Numbered from the stretch's first letter, positions 53,004 to 61,289 are shown. The stretch: DNA of 64,000 nt from Polyangiaceae bacterium (GCA_013361525.1 JABFXY010000015.1:1-64000), one strand, 5' to 3'. Notes: a model not told the origin generated them from the sequence alone. Translations and numbers: made by a program.

Positions 53004-53600
53004 TCATCGGCGTGTTCGACCGAGCTCCAGACGTTTCAGCGTACTCCGCGAAATGAGCTTGAGCGTCTCGAACACGCCGATGCCTTTTGCAGCGACGGCC
53101 TCGATCTCCGGATAACCGTCTTGGTTCAGGAGCCCGCGAAGCTCCTCTACCGTCGCGATCTCGTCGAGGTCGCGTTTGTTGTATTGAACGACGAACGCGA
53201 CGCCGTCGAGTGTGAGGCCTTGGTCGGCGAGTCCGTCGCGCAAGTCGTCCATCGACTCCGCATTCGCCTCCACGCGGGCACGCTGTGAGTCGGCGACGAA
53301 CACGACGCCGTCCGCTCCGCGAAGGATCAGCCTGCGGCTCGCCGCATAATAGATTTGCCCCGGCGCGGTATAGAGCTGAATCCGAGTGCGAAATCCACCG
53401 AGGGAGCCGAGGTCGATCGGTAGAAAGTCGAAGAACAGGGTGCGCTCCGTATCGGTTTTGAGCGACAAGAGCTTGCCCTTCGCGCTCGGTGCGGTGCGCT
53501 CGTAGATGAGCTCGACATTTTTCGTTTTGCCCGATAGCCCCGGGCCTACATAGACGATTTTGCAGCAAATCTCGCGCGCAGGAACATTGACGAATGCCAT
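53004..53600 (-). CDS. mglA: MglA-like Ras-family GTPase
   Basis: 198 residues, aligning end to end with Myxococcus MglA. P-loop G19PGLSGKT26 (MglA: PGLCGKT), switch-II TAPGQ, FDFLPIDLG, NKRD for guanine specificity, and C-terminal GVFETLKLISRSTLKRLELG. MglA switches between poles of the cell to control motility and polarity, with MglB as GAP. No mglB gene lies adjacent; upstream is a 413-residue unknown. The ATG at 53600 gives the length of orthologues. Regulation is not visible. Confidence 0.9.
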   Translation of the reverse strand: MAFVNVPAREICCKIVYVGPGLSGKTKNVELIYERTAPSAKGKLLSLKTDTERTLFFDFLPIDLGSLGGFRTRIQLYTAPGQIYYAASRRLILRGADGVVFVADSQRARVEANAESMDDLRDGLADQGLTLDGVAFVVQYNKRDLDEIATVEELRGLLNQDGYPEIEAVAAKGIGVFETLKLISRSTLKRLELGRTRR

Positions 53601-53715
53601 GACGGACGCGCTCCGGGTTGGTTCCGAAATGCGGAACTTCAGCCGCCGATACACCCCCGGATGTGGCCCTGAAGCTCCGGGTTCCGGAACTGGGATCACC
53701 CGGGGGGGCGGGGTG

Positions 53716-54957
53716 TTATTGGTCGGCGAGCGCGTGGAGCGCCGCGACGATACCTTCGAGCGATGCGTCGCGCGCGTCGCTGTGTTTCAACATCCGTTCA
53801 TTGACGCCGATGAGCTCGTCGACATCCGGGTCGATGCCGTCGAGGCTTCGTAGATCGTGAACCGCCCGGCTGACCCGCGACGGCGGGTCGAGACAGACGA
53901 GCGCCGACAGCGCCGCCAAGGCATCGGGCTTCCGCCCGACGACGATTGCCTGCTTCGCCATCGCGACCAGGGTGACGGCGAACGCGGATTGAATCGCTTC
54001 CACGAATCCGCGGCGCGTCTCGCCGCCTTGCCGCTGTTGCGCCGCGCTGAATGCGAGTGTCACGACTTCACCGAGCTCTGCAAACGCTCTGTTGTCCAGG
54101 AACGCGCGGATCACGTCGGCACCTTGTTGGTCCCAGGCGGATCGCGTCGTCAGATGTCGAGCGAGCCAATCGACGAGGCCCAGCTCGAACGCGGTGCCGG
54201 CAGGGCGCAGCGCGATCGCGAGGAGCGCCTTGCGATTGACGTCGTGCCGCTCGAGCCAACATAGAAGGTTTGCGCGCTCGGCGTTTCGGCTCGTCCGCGC
54301 GGCCTTCTCGAGCACGGCATCCCGCAGGACACCGGGGATCTTCGGTGCGAGAAGACTCCAGTCTTCGCCCTCGTTTTGCGCGTGCTCCATTGCGATCGCC
54401 AAGAAATCGCCGTCGCTGATTCGCAGCTTCGCCTTGCGCTGCTTGAAAAGAAGCTCGTAGAACGAGAGCCTTCGCGCTTCGTCGAAGTCGACGGGTGCGC
54501 CGCCGTCGAGGTCCGCGTCGTCGAGCAAGGGCTCCGGCGCGATGATGCCGGGCGTGAATCGTCGCTCCGGCGGATCTCGCTGCGGTCGCGGCCCGCCGCG
54601 CTCGAGCACGATCGCGTAAATCGTGTCGGGTATCTTCGAGCGCAGAAGCTCTGCGAGCTCACGCCACTCTTCCTCGTGAATATCGAGCTTCGGCGCGTCG
54701 AGCACTTCATGCCGGAACCCGATGGGATCGAGCACCGCGCGTCGCGCAAGCTCCACGATGACGTTTTTGGTGAACCCGGGTTCGCAGCGCGAGCGCCAGC
54801 GGAGCAGATCGGATGGTCCGAGCTCGTCGGCGTGACCTTCTAGGAAGGTTTGGTCATCCGGCTCGAGCCGGGCCTGACGAAGAATGTGCAGAGAAGCGAC
54901 GGGGCGCGCTCGCCCCCGATGCGCTCGCATCAAGGCAGCGATTTCCTGTTTGCGCAT
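53716..54957 (-). CDS. Unknown helical protein upstream of mglA
   Basis: 413 residues, soluble, mostly helical, rich in Arg, Leu and Ala. No signal peptide or membrane segment. I do not recognise a family. Segments such as DDQTFLEGHADELGPSDLLRWRSRCEPGF and DGDFLAIAMEHAQNEGEDWSLLAPKIPGVLRDAV look like helical repeats, possibly HEAT- or leucine-rich-variant-like. It lies 115 nt upstream of mglA on the same strand and could be transcribed with it. Its C-terminus IGVNERMLKHSDARDASLEGIVAALHALADQ is amphipathic. A role in MglA control is a guess from location. Confidence 0.5.
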   Translation of the reverse strand: MRKQEIAALMRAHRGRARPVASLHILRQARLEPDDQTFLEGHADELGPSDLLRWRSRCEPGFTKNVIVELARRAVLDPIGFRHEVLDAPKLDIHEEEWRELAELLRSKIPDTIYAIVLERGGPRPQRDPPERRFTPGIIAPEPLLDDADLDGGAPVDFDEARRLSFYELLFKQRKAKLRISDGDFLAIAMEHAQNEGEDWSLLAPKIPGVLRDAVLEKAARTSRNAERANLLCWLERHDVNRKALLAIALRPAGTAFELGLVDWLARHLTTRSAWDQQGADVIRAFLDNRAFAELGEVVTLAFSAAQQRQGGETRRGFVEAIQSAFAVTLVAMAKQAIVVGRKPDALAALSALVCLDPPSRVSRAVHDLRSLDGIDPDVDELIGVNERMLKHSDARDASLEGIVAALHALADQ

Positions 54958-55144
54958 GAACGACCTCGTGTGCCCTACCCGAACGGGTGGAGCCCTCGAA
55001 ACCAGCGTCGCTCGCGCTCACGCGATGCCCGTCATGACTCGGCGGTCGGTGGAATGACGGATCCAATCCGGACCGGTGACCTGAGTCTACGCGCCGGCTC
55101 GAGATCGTCAAGACGAGCTCGTCGCCGTTGTCTTTTCGTCGACA

Positions 55145-57022
55145 TCAGGTCTGTTTCGACAGGCAATCGCGAATCGCAGCTTGAATGGCCCCCGTGTCGA
55201 ATGGTTTCCAGAGTGTACGAGCCGAAATGTCGGCCACGAACGAGGCCGCCTGCGGCGTCGTGGCACCACCGGTGATGAAGACGAAGCGCGAGGCGTACGC
55301 CGGACAAGACGCGCAGACCCGGGCATAGAGCTCCATTCCGGTGAGCTCGGGCATGGAGAGGTCGCACAGGACGACATCCACGGCGGGCGTACTCAAGAGC
55401 CGAGCGAGCGCTTCACGTGGATTGGAAAACACGCTCACCTCGTGCATGGGTCTCAACATCGTGGCGAGCGCAGCCGCGACGAGCGGCTCGTCGTCGACGA
55501 CGACGATCGAAGCCCTGTGCAGCGAAAGCGGCGCCGCTTCCTCGGGCAGTCGTCGCGCCTTTTCCGATGGAGCGGCCCGCGTGAGGCGAACCCGAAACGT
55601 CGTTCCGCCATGTTCGCGCGCAACCGCCTCGATCCGGCCTCCGAACGACTCGATGATCGAGCGCGAAATGGCGAGACCGAGACCCGTGCCCGACGGCTTC
55701 GTCGTAAAAAAGGGCTCGAAGATTCGTTGCAGATTGATCGTCGGAATCCCCGGTCCGTTGTCCGACACTTCGAGGATCGCCTCGTCGCCGTCGCAACGCA
55801 CTGCGACCTCTATTTCATTGTCGCCCGCGGGCCGGTCCCCGAACGCCTCGGTCGCATTCAACAATAGGTTCAGGAACACCTGGGTAAGGCGCCGCTCTTC
55901 GGCGCAAACGCTCGGTGTCGCTTCGATCCGTTTCGTGACCCGCGCCGTTCGCCGGATCGGGTTCGCGGCGAGCTTCAGCGCCGCTTCGACGGCGTCGACC
56001 GCATTCACCGAGGAGGGGGTGCGCTCCGGCCGGCTGAAGAGGAGGAGCTGGCGCGTAATCGAGGCGACGCGCTCGCAGCCGTCGATGGATTCGTCGATGA
56101 GGTTGCGGATCCGGTCGGCCTCGGGCGACTTGTCGAGCATCGCAGGCAGTCGGACTTGGAGCCGCTCGAGATTGAGCATGACGTATGCGAGCGGATTGTT
56201 GATCTCGTGGGCGACGCCGGCCGCGAGCATTCCGATCGTGGCCATGCGTTCCGATCGCACGAGCTCCGCCTCCATCGCCTTGCGCTCGGATAGATCGCGC
56301 CCGAACGCCACGATGGCCGGCTTGCCGTCCAGCTCCGTCGTGATCGAGGAAATCTCGAGGGCCACCTTCGAGCCGTCTTTTCGTCGCGCCATGTATTCGC
56401 GCGGGCTCAAGGTCTCGCCGGCTTCGATCCGCAACATGCGCTCGCGCATGATGGCCATTTCGTCCGGGTCCAGGAGCTCCGCGAGGGGCCTCGCGACCAG
56501 CTCTTCCATGCTGTCGAACCCGAGCGCACGTACCGAGGCCGGGTTCGCGTAGACGAAGCGATCGCCCGCCACCACGGTGATGCTGTCGGGTGAGGCCTCG
56601 GTGAATTGTCGAAAGCGAATCTCCGATGCCCGCAACGCGTGCTGCGCGCGCAGCCGCTCCGAGATGTCCTCGTAGAACGCGATCGAATACGTCTTGCCGT
56701 CGTGCGTGAGATCGCAATGGGTGGCGGCGACCGGCACGCGCCGGCCATCTTTGCTGAGGTAGACCGTCTCGACCGCTTTGGGCACCGGATCGCCCGCGTG
56801 CCACGCCTGAATCATCTTGGCGATTCGCCCCGTCTCCTCCGGCGCGAGGATCTCGAGCGGCGACTTCTTCGCGAGCTCCTCGAGCGGCCAGCCGAGGATC
56901 TCCGCGGCGCGTTGGTTCGTGTACACGCGCTGCACCCAGCCGCCCTCCATTCCCATAATCATCACGCCGGTCGACTCGTCGACGGCGCGCAACACGAGGC
57001 TCTCGAGCTCGGGCGGGATCAT
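55145..57022 (-). CDS. Hybrid sensor histidine kinase: 2x PAS - HisKA - HATPase - receiver
   Basis: 625 residues, soluble. Two PAS domains (about 10-125 ending IAFYEDISERLRAQ; 135-245 ending IVAFGRDLSERKAME) precede HisKA with the acceptor His in AAGVAHEINNPLAY (about 285). HATPase boxes: LLLNATEAF, DNGPGIP, FFTTKPSGTGLGLAI. A C-terminal receiver (about 505-620) has VVDDEP and the acceptor Asp in VLCDLSMPELTG. Same order as the kinase at 14454-15998, with one more PAS domain. No DNA-binding output is seen. It is divergent from a lipoprotein gene at 57164. Confidence 0.9.
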   Translation of the reverse strand: MIPPELESLVLRAVDESTGVMIMGMEGGWVQRVYTNQRAAEILGWPLEELAKKSPLEILAPEETGRIAKMIQAWHAGDPVPKAVETVYLSKDGRRVPVAATHCDLTHDGKTYSIAFYEDISERLRAQHALRASEIRFRQFTEASPDSITVVAGDRFVYANPASVRALGFDSMEELVARPLAELLDPDEMAIMRERMLRIEAGETLSPREYMARRKDGSKVALEISSITTELDGKPAIVAFGRDLSERKAMEAELVRSERMATIGMLAAGVAHEINNPLAYVMLNLERLQVRLPAMLDKSPEADRIRNLIDESIDGCERVASITRQLLLFSRPERTPSSVNAVDAVEAALKLAANPIRRTARVTKRIEATPSVCAEERRLTQVFLNLLLNATEAFGDRPAGDNEIEVAVRCDGDEAILEVSDNGPGIPTINLQRIFEPFFTTKPSGTGLGLAISRSIIESFGGRIEAVAREHGGTTFRVRLTRAAPSEKARRLPEEAAPLSLHRASIVVVDDEPLVAAALATMLRPMHEVSVFSNPREALARLLSTPAVDVVLCDLSMPELTGMELYARVCASCPAYASRFVFITGGATTPQAASFVADISARTLWKPFDTGAIQAAIRDCLSKQT

Positions 57023-57163
57023 CGCGGAGATCGAAGATACAACCAGCAGCCGCCCGAAGGCTCGCTCGACGAATCACACGGCCCATCACGGGCCCGACGC
57101 GGTGCTTGTCCACCGGGGCCCGCGCTTGACACCCAACGGGGCCGTACTGTTTGCTGCCCGCCC

Positions 57164-57910
57164 ATGAGAACCATCCGTTCGTTTCTCGGCCTATCTGTCG
57201 TCGTGCTGGGACTCTCGGCCTGCGGCGATAAGGGATCGACGACTGCGGGCTCAGGCAGCGCGCAACCCGCGAAGACACAGGCCGCGAAGAGCGAAGCCTC
57301 TTCAGCGGCAAGCGGCACGGCGGCGACGTCTGCGCCGGCCGCGGTGACCCCCTTCGCCTCCAAAGACGGACGATACGAGGTCAACTTCAACGGCGAGACT
57401 CCTCAAGAGTCGGTCAAAGACGATCCCAATGGCGGAACGTGGCACGAGGCCAAGATCGCGTCAGGCGTCGCGATGGTTCAATATACCGATTACGCGAATC
57501 ATGCCACCGCCGTCGCCGAGGTGAAGGCCTTCATCCCGACGCGCGAGACCGACAAGATCAAACTCGACAAACCGATCACCGTCGGTGGGTTCGAGGGCCG
57601 CGATGTGGAGATGATGCTCGGCTCGGGAAAGATCTTTTGGATTCGCTTCCTGATCTCCGACAAACGGGTCTACAAGGTCGCCGCCGTCTACACGCCGGAC
57701 AAGAACAAGCCGGATGCGACCGCATTCGTCGAGTCGTTGAAGATCCTCGACGGCGCTCCGGCAGCGGCCGGCTCTGCATCTGCAGCCACCTCTGCATCTG
57801 CAGCCACCTCTGCCTCTGCCTCCCCGGCAGCCGGGGCTGCCCCTGCCTCTCCGGCAGCCAAGTCCCCTGCGCCCGCAGCCAAGCCGGCGCCAGCCGACGC
57901 GCCCTTCTGA
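57164..57910 (+). CDS. Lipoprotein with PsbP/DUF1795-like domain and Ala/Ser-rich tail
   Basis: 248 residues. The signal peptide MRTIRSFLGLSVVVLGLSAC ends in a LSAC lipobox. After an Ala/Ser linker, residues about 65-195 (FASKDGRYEVNFNGETPQESVKDD, then VQYTDYANHATAVAEVKAFI, then VYKVAAVYTPDKNKPDATAFVESLKIL) resemble the PsbP/Mog1-like fold seen in DUF1795-like lipoproteins. The C-terminal 45 residues repeat Ala/Ser/Pro (SASAAT units). Function unknown. The start follows a TTGACA, but no clear -10 box was found. It is convergent with the DHFR-like gene. Confidence 0.7.
   Translation: MRTIRSFLGLSVVVLGLSACGDKGSTTAGSGSAQPAKTQAAKSEASSAASGTAATSAPAAVTPFASKDGRYEVNFNGETPQESVKDDPNGGTWHEAKIASGVAMVQYTDYANHATAVAEVKAFIPTRETDKIKLDKPITVGGFEGRDVEMMLGSGKIFWIRFLISDKRVYKVAAVYTPDKNKPDATAFVESLKILDGAPAAAGSASAATSASAATSASASPAAGAAPASPAAKSPAPAAKPAPADAPF
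57773..57808 (+). repeat. 18-bp tandem repeat (SASAAT)
   Basis: Two exact 18-base copies of TCTGCATCTGCAGCCACC, then a degenerate third, coding the Ala/Ser-rich tail of the lipoprotein. Confidence 0.7.
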
Positions 57911-57926
57911 CCTGGCGGTGTGGCCC

Positions 57927-57965
57927 GATCGTCTATCTGCCGTTCACGCCGGTCGATAGACGATC
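57927..57965. terminator. Perfect 11-bp inverted repeat between convergent genes
   Basis: Arms GATCGTCTATC (57927-57937) and GATAGACGATC (57955-57965) with a 17-nt loop. It spans the end of the DHFR-like gene and the gap after the lipoprotein gene, so it can serve as a bidirectional terminator, although no long U-tract is present. Confidence 0.5.
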
Positions 57966-58498
57966 AGGACACATCCGTTGTCGAAATTCCTGGTCTTCAC
58001 TCGTTTCAGATCGAGCCTATGGCTCACCCCCTCGAAGACCGAGCGTCCACGACCGAGGATGAGCGGGTCGACCATGAGCTGAAGCTCGTCGATCAAACGG
58101 TGTTCGGCGAATTGGCGTAGCAGGCTCCCGCTGCCGAGCAGCGTCAGGTCTTTCCCCGATGTTTGCTTGAGGCGTTTCATCGCGTCGACGGCGTCGTCGC
58201 TCACGACCGTCGCGCCGCGCCAGTCCGCCTTTTTCAAGGTTCGTGAAAAGACGATCTTGTCCGCCTGATTCATCCCCTTGGCGACGGCGGGCATCACCTC
58301 GGCTGCCATCGGTGTCGGCCAGAAGCTCGCCATGAATTCGTACGTCACCCGGCCGAACACGAGTGTGTGGCTCGACGCGAGCATCTCGGCCGCGTAAGCG
58401 GCGCCTTCATCGTCGTGGGGGTGCCAGCTCGTGTCGCCCTGTTGGTCTGCGTAATAGCCATCGACGGAAATAAATTGAAAAGACGTGAGTCGTCGCAT
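57944..58498 (-). CDS. Dihydrofolate-reductase-like (RibD C-terminal) protein
   Basis: 184 residues of the DHFR/RibD C-terminal fold: FISVDGYYAD at the start, LVFGRVTYEFMASFWP, KIVFSRTLKKADWRGATVV, DLTLLGSGSLLRQFAEHRLIDELQLMVDPLILGRGRSVFEG. This branch is common in operons with ArsR and SRPBCC proteins; many members are of unknown activity and probably bind NADPH. It is last in the arsR-SRPBCC-DHFR run, 31 nt after the SRPBCC gene. Confidence 0.87.
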   Translation of the reverse strand: MRRLTSFQFISVDGYYADQQGDTSWHPHDDEGAAYAAEMLASSHTLVFGRVTYEFMASFWPTPMAAEVMPAVAKGMNQADKIVFSRTLKKADWRGATVVSDDAVDAMKRLKQTSGKDLTLLGSGSLLRQFAEHRLIDELQLMVDPLILGRGRSVFEGVSHRLDLKRVKTRNFDNGCVLIVYRPA

Positions 58499-58529
58499 GA
58501 GCCTCTCCCGTGAATGTTCGATTTGGCGT

Positions 58530-59000
58530 TCAAAGGGTGGCGAGCACGGCGATCATTCGGTCGACGCCCTCGCGTAGGATCGTGTCGAACCCCCATTGCA
58601 TCGCTATCGCTCGCTCCGACGCCGAGGAGAAGCGGGCGACGAAATGCACGACGGTCTGCCGGCCGTGATCTGCGAGCGTGAGCGTGTTCGAGGGCCTGGG
58701 CTCGCCTGGAATGCCCTCGACCGCCTCCCAGGAGAGTCGCTCGGGCTCCACGACCTCGACGAACACGAAGTGGAGGCGATGTTCCTTTCCGTCGGGGGTG
58801 CGCATCACGTGATGCCAATGCCCTCCAGGCCTGACATCCATTTGGCAGATCGGATTGGTAAACCCTTTCCCGCCGTACCAGCGGGTGACGTGCTCCGGCG
58901 TCGTGAAAGCCCGCCACACCACGTCGCGCGAGGCGTCGAGCACGTGCGTCATCGTGATGACGGGATCGGCAGACGATCCCGCATCGATGTCGATAGCCAT
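58530..59000 (-). CDS. SRPBCC/AHSA1-type ligand-binding protein
   Basis: 156 residues. The AHSA1-like pattern is clear: ITMTHVLDASRDVVWRAFTTPEHVTRWYGGKGF, then DVRPGGHWHHVMRTPDGKEHRLHFVFVEVVEPERLSWEAV, then a C-terminal helix MQWGFDTILREGVDRMIAVLATL. These proteins form a hydrophobic cavity and often pair with an ArsR regulator, as here. The gap to arsR is 42 nt. Ligand unknown. Confidence 0.9.
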   Translation of the reverse strand: MAIDIDAGSSADPVITMTHVLDASRDVVWRAFTTPEHVTRWYGGKGFTNPICQMDVRPGGHWHHVMRTPDGKEHRLHFVFVEVVEPERLSWEAVEGIPGEPRPSNTLTLADHGRQTVVHFVARFSSASERAIAMQWGFDTILREGVDRMIAVLATL

Positions 59001-59042
59001 CGAAAAGCTCCTATGTTCGAGTCGGCGAGCCGAGACTTGCGG

Positions 59043-59399
59043 CTATTTGCGTTTGCGCTCCGGCTTGCCGCCATCTGTCCGCGGCTCGAGCGTCTTCACG
59101 TATTCCTTCAAGCTGGCGAAGCTGTCGTCCCAGAAGCGCCTGTATTCCTCGATGAAGGAGGCTGCTTCTCTCATCCCTCCTGCCTCGAGGTGGCACGGTC
59201 GCCATTGCGCCTCTCTCCCTCGAGAGATCAGGCCTGCCCCCTCGAGCACTTTGAGGTGTTTGGAAATGGCGGCGAGGCTCATCTCGTGGGGCTCCGCGAG
59301 CTCGGTGACGGTGGCGTCCCCCGACGCGAGCCGCGCGAGGATCGCGCGGCGCGTGGGATCCGCGAGCGCGAAGAACGTTGCGCTGAGAGCGTCTGTCAT
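59043..59399 (-). CDS. ArsR-family transcriptional repressor
   Basis: 118 residues. Winged-helix core FFALADPTRRAILARLASGDATVTELAEPHEMSLAAISKHLKVLEGAGLISRGREAQWRPCHL, with no ELCVCDL metal motif. This subtype typically sits next to AHSA1/SRPBCC genes, as it does here, and may sense the same ligand. It is first in a three-gene operon, and a long palindrome lies 5 nt upstream of its start, so autorepression is likely. Confidence 0.92.
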   Translation of the reverse strand: MTDALSATFFALADPTRRAILARLASGDATVTELAEPHEMSLAAISKHLKVLEGAGLISRGREAQWRPCHLEAGGMREAASFIEEYRRFWDDSFASLKEYVKTLEPRTDGGKPERKRK

Positions 59400-59403
59400 C
59401 GTG

Positions 59404-59436
59404 TTTAACCAGTCGGTTGTGAACCTGATGGTTAAA
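59404..59436. promoter_or_regulatory. Palindromic operator upstream of arsR
   Basis: A 33-bp interrupted palindrome: perfect TTTAACC and GGTTAAA ends (59404-59410, 59430-59436), with inner GGTT and AACC boxes also inverted to each other. Its location just before the arsR start fits an ArsR operator. Confidence 0.65.
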
Positions 59437-59503
59437 TACGTTCCGGTCCCGGATTCGTCAAGGGCGCGCCTGAAAGAACTTCGTCGTCTGGTTTTGCGAC
59501 CCT

Positions 59504-60304
59504 ATGGGTCGGCTCATGAGCTCCTTCTTCGACGAGGAGGTCGAGCCGGCCGCATCCAACGTGCATGAGCGGTCTGGCCGCGGGGTTCCGCCGCTGCATC
59601 TCGCCGGCGGTTGCGCGCTGATGGTCGCTGCCGTCGCCGTCGCCGCTATCTCGGTGGGCGTCGATGCGCTGGCTGGGCGGGTGTTTCTCTTGGTCTTCGT
59701 GCCGCTCTTGCCCTGCTTCTTCTCGCGCGGCCGCGTTCTTTTACAGCGAGCACGGCGAGCGCGCGCGGCTCATATCGCGCTCGCCCCCACGGTCGGCCTC
59801 GAGGAGGCGCGCAGGACGCGCGTGGCGACCGTGTGCACCGGACGAATTCGATGTAGCAAGCTCGTCGTTGCACCGCGTACGTCGGAGCGGTGCGCGGGGT
59901 ACGTGGCGCGCCGACCGGACAGGCATTGGGGCACGATCGTGCATTCCGAAATGGGCGGCGCAGCGCTCGAGACCGAATCCCACGGCCTCGTCCCCCTCGA
60001 GCCCGGCCCGTGGGAGGTCGTCGATCCGTTCGACACCGACGAAGTCGACGCGGAGGCGCGTCTCGAGGACGGTGCCGTCGTATCGATTCGCGCGCACGTC
60101 GAGTCGTGCCTCGTGGCGGATGCCGGATACCGAGGCTCGTTCGATGGTTATCGATTGCGCGCGAGCGGCGGCCGTGTGTTCCCCGCAAGGGGACGATTTT
60201 CACACCGAATCGTCAAAGCTCACGACCCGAACATCGCGGCGGCGACGCAACTGTCGGTGCTCGCGGCCGCGGTGGGTGCGCTCATCCTGCTGTTGGGACG
60301 GTGA
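59504..60304 (+). CDS. Membrane protein of unknown function
   Basis: 266 residues. Hydrophobic segments: LAGGCALMVAAVAVAAISVGVDALAG and VFLLVFVPLLPCFF (about 34-72), and the C-terminal SVLAAAVGALILLLG. The region between is a soluble domain (about 85-240) with several Arg and Glu and no recognised motif. An ATG at 59516 is a second candidate start. Upstream, in 59437-59503, no clear promoter was seen. It converges with the muramidase gene. Confidence 0.55.
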   Translation: MGRLMSSFFDEEVEPAASNVHERSGRGVPPLHLAGGCALMVAAVAVAAISVGVDALAGRVFLLVFVPLLPCFFSRGRVLLQRARRARAAHIALAPTVGLEEARRTRVATVCTGRIRCSKLVVAPRTSERCAGYVARRPDRHWGTIVHSEMGGAALETESHGLVPLEPGPWEVVDPFDTDEVDAEARLEDGAVVSIRAHVESCLVADAGYRGSFDGYRLRASGGRVFPARGRFSHRIVKAHDPNIAAATQLSVLAAAVGALILLLGR

Positions 60305-60316
60305 GGCGGGTGGTCG

Positions 60317-61111
60317 TCAGCGCGGGCCCATGACGGTGCCCGCCGGCTCAGGGGTCACGTTGCGCTGCCCGTAATACCAATATTGCGCAGCGGTGTAGTT
60401 GTCCTCGATCATCTTCGCCTCCGACTCTCGACGGCGGCGCAGCCCGGCCTTCGTGCTCTTCTTGGTGTGCTCCGCCTTCATTTTTCGGAGGGTCGCGGCG
60501 ATCGCGAGGATGTCCTTCTTCACGACGGCTTCTTTGATCTCGAGGAAGTGCGTGCGCCTCAGCGGCTGCTTCTTCTTCTTCGTTTTCTTCGGTATCGACG
60601 AGCCGCGGTTGTACACCATCGAAACGACGGCCGCCTGGGTGTACGGGTCCATGTCCTTGAGGCCGGGGAATGTGTTGTACGCCTCCTCCTGATACCGCGG
60701 TAGGACGGTGTCCTCGAACACTTTGACGGCGTCCTTGTAACGGACTTCGACGTCGGCGGTCGCCGTGACCGCGGCCTTGCTGGCCTTCTTCTGCGGAGGG
60801 ACCTGCTTGCCCTTGGCGTTGATCTGCGGCGTGTAAGCGTCGAGCTTCGCGATCTCCGCCGGGGTGAGGACGTTGCCGAAGTCTTTTCGGAGCTTCGTCC
60901 CGGATTGGTAGCGAAGATCGTACCCCATTCCGATGGTGAGCCCGCTCTTGCCTCCGGGCCAATGCGGCAACGGGTCGTACTGTTTTCGAACGGCCTTGAT
61001 GTCGCCGCCGCCGTGCTCCCAAGCGGCGATGAGCCGGCCCGTCGGTGAGCTGAACTCGGCTCCGGGCGGCAGCTCCGGCTCCGGCGGTGGATCCCACTCG
61101 GCCTCTTTCAT
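60317..61111 (-). CDS. Predicted pesticin/T4-lysozyme-like muramidase, candidate type VI effector
   Basis: 264 residues without signal peptide. The N-terminal half matches the lysozyme-like fold: E32 in LIAAWEHGG, T59 and D65 in SGLTIGMGYDLR. The catalytic triad of Yersinia pesticin is E178, T201, D207; here the T-to-D spacing of six is identical and the E-to-T spacing is 27 instead of 23. AVVSMVYNRGSSI in the middle is like the AL-SF-YN-G helix of phage lysozymes, and a RRRRESEAKM region near the C-terminus resembles the RR-x-E-A block. A long Lys-rich insertion (about 100-190) is unusual. It is divergent from vgrG and has its own sigma-54-like promoter, which suggests an antibacterial effector. 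Activity is inferred. Confidence 0.65.
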   Translation of the reverse strand: MKEAEWDPPPEPELPPGAEFSSPTGRLIAAWEHGGGDIKAVRKQYDPLPHWPGGKSGLTIGMGYDLRYQSGTKLRKDFGNVLTPAEIAKLDAYTPQINAKGKQVPPQKKASKAAVTATADVEVRYKDAVKVFEDTVLPRYQEEAYNTFPGLKDMDPYTQAAVVSMVYNRGSSIPKKTKKKKQPLRRTHFLEIKEAVVKKDILAIAATLRKMKAEHTKKSTKAGLRRRRESEAKMIEDNYTAAQYWYYGQRNVTPEPAGTVMGPR

Positions 61112-61125
61112 CGTCGCGGGTTAGG

Positions 61126-61141
61126 AGCACTCGGCGTGCCA
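61126..61141 (-). promoter_or_regulatory. Sigma-54-like promoter before the muramidase gene
   Basis: On the minus strand TGGCACG-N4-GTGCT: the -24 box matches the consensus and the -12 box differs by one base (TTGCT expected). GG is at 61139-61140 and GC at 61127-61128, spacing ten. The GC lies 16 nt before the ATG at 61111. Confidence 0.55.
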
Positions 61142-61171
61142 CGGTCGAACACCTGGGAAAACCGACGCTCT

Positions 61172-61228
61172 CGAAGCGCGAGCTTCGCAGATTGCGCAAC
61201 GGCGCGCTTCTAGCGCAACGTCGCGCAA
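61172..61228. promoter_or_regulatory. Candidate enhancer site between divergent sigma-54 promoters
   Basis: A dyad CGAAGC-GCGA-GCTTCG (61172-61187) is followed by three same-direction GCGCAA boxes at 61194, 61213 and 61223, the first inside the palindrome TTGCGCAA. The spacings of 19 and 10 nt are about two and one helical turns. It lies about 45-100 bp from both sigma-54 promoters, the usual place for an enhancer-binding protein. Confidence 0.4.
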
Positions 61229-61273
61229 GACGGTGTTTGTCCAGATCGTCGGCGGAGACGCTTGGTTTTGCCG

Positions 61274-61289
61274 AGGCACGCGTGTTGCT
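61274..61289 (+). promoter_or_regulatory. Near-consensus sigma-54 promoter before vgrG
   Basis: AGGCACG-N4-TTGCT differs from TGGCACG-N4-TTGCW at one base. GG is at 61275-61276 and GC at 61287-61288, spacing ten. The GC lies 15 nt before the ATG at 61303, so the transcript would be almost leaderless or the start lies further in. Confidence 0.6.

Noticed and set aside
57126..57150. TTGACA followed by TACTGT as a housekeeping promoter for the lipoprotein at 57164
   Set aside because: The spacer is only 13 bases and the -10 match is poor; too weak to report as a promoter.
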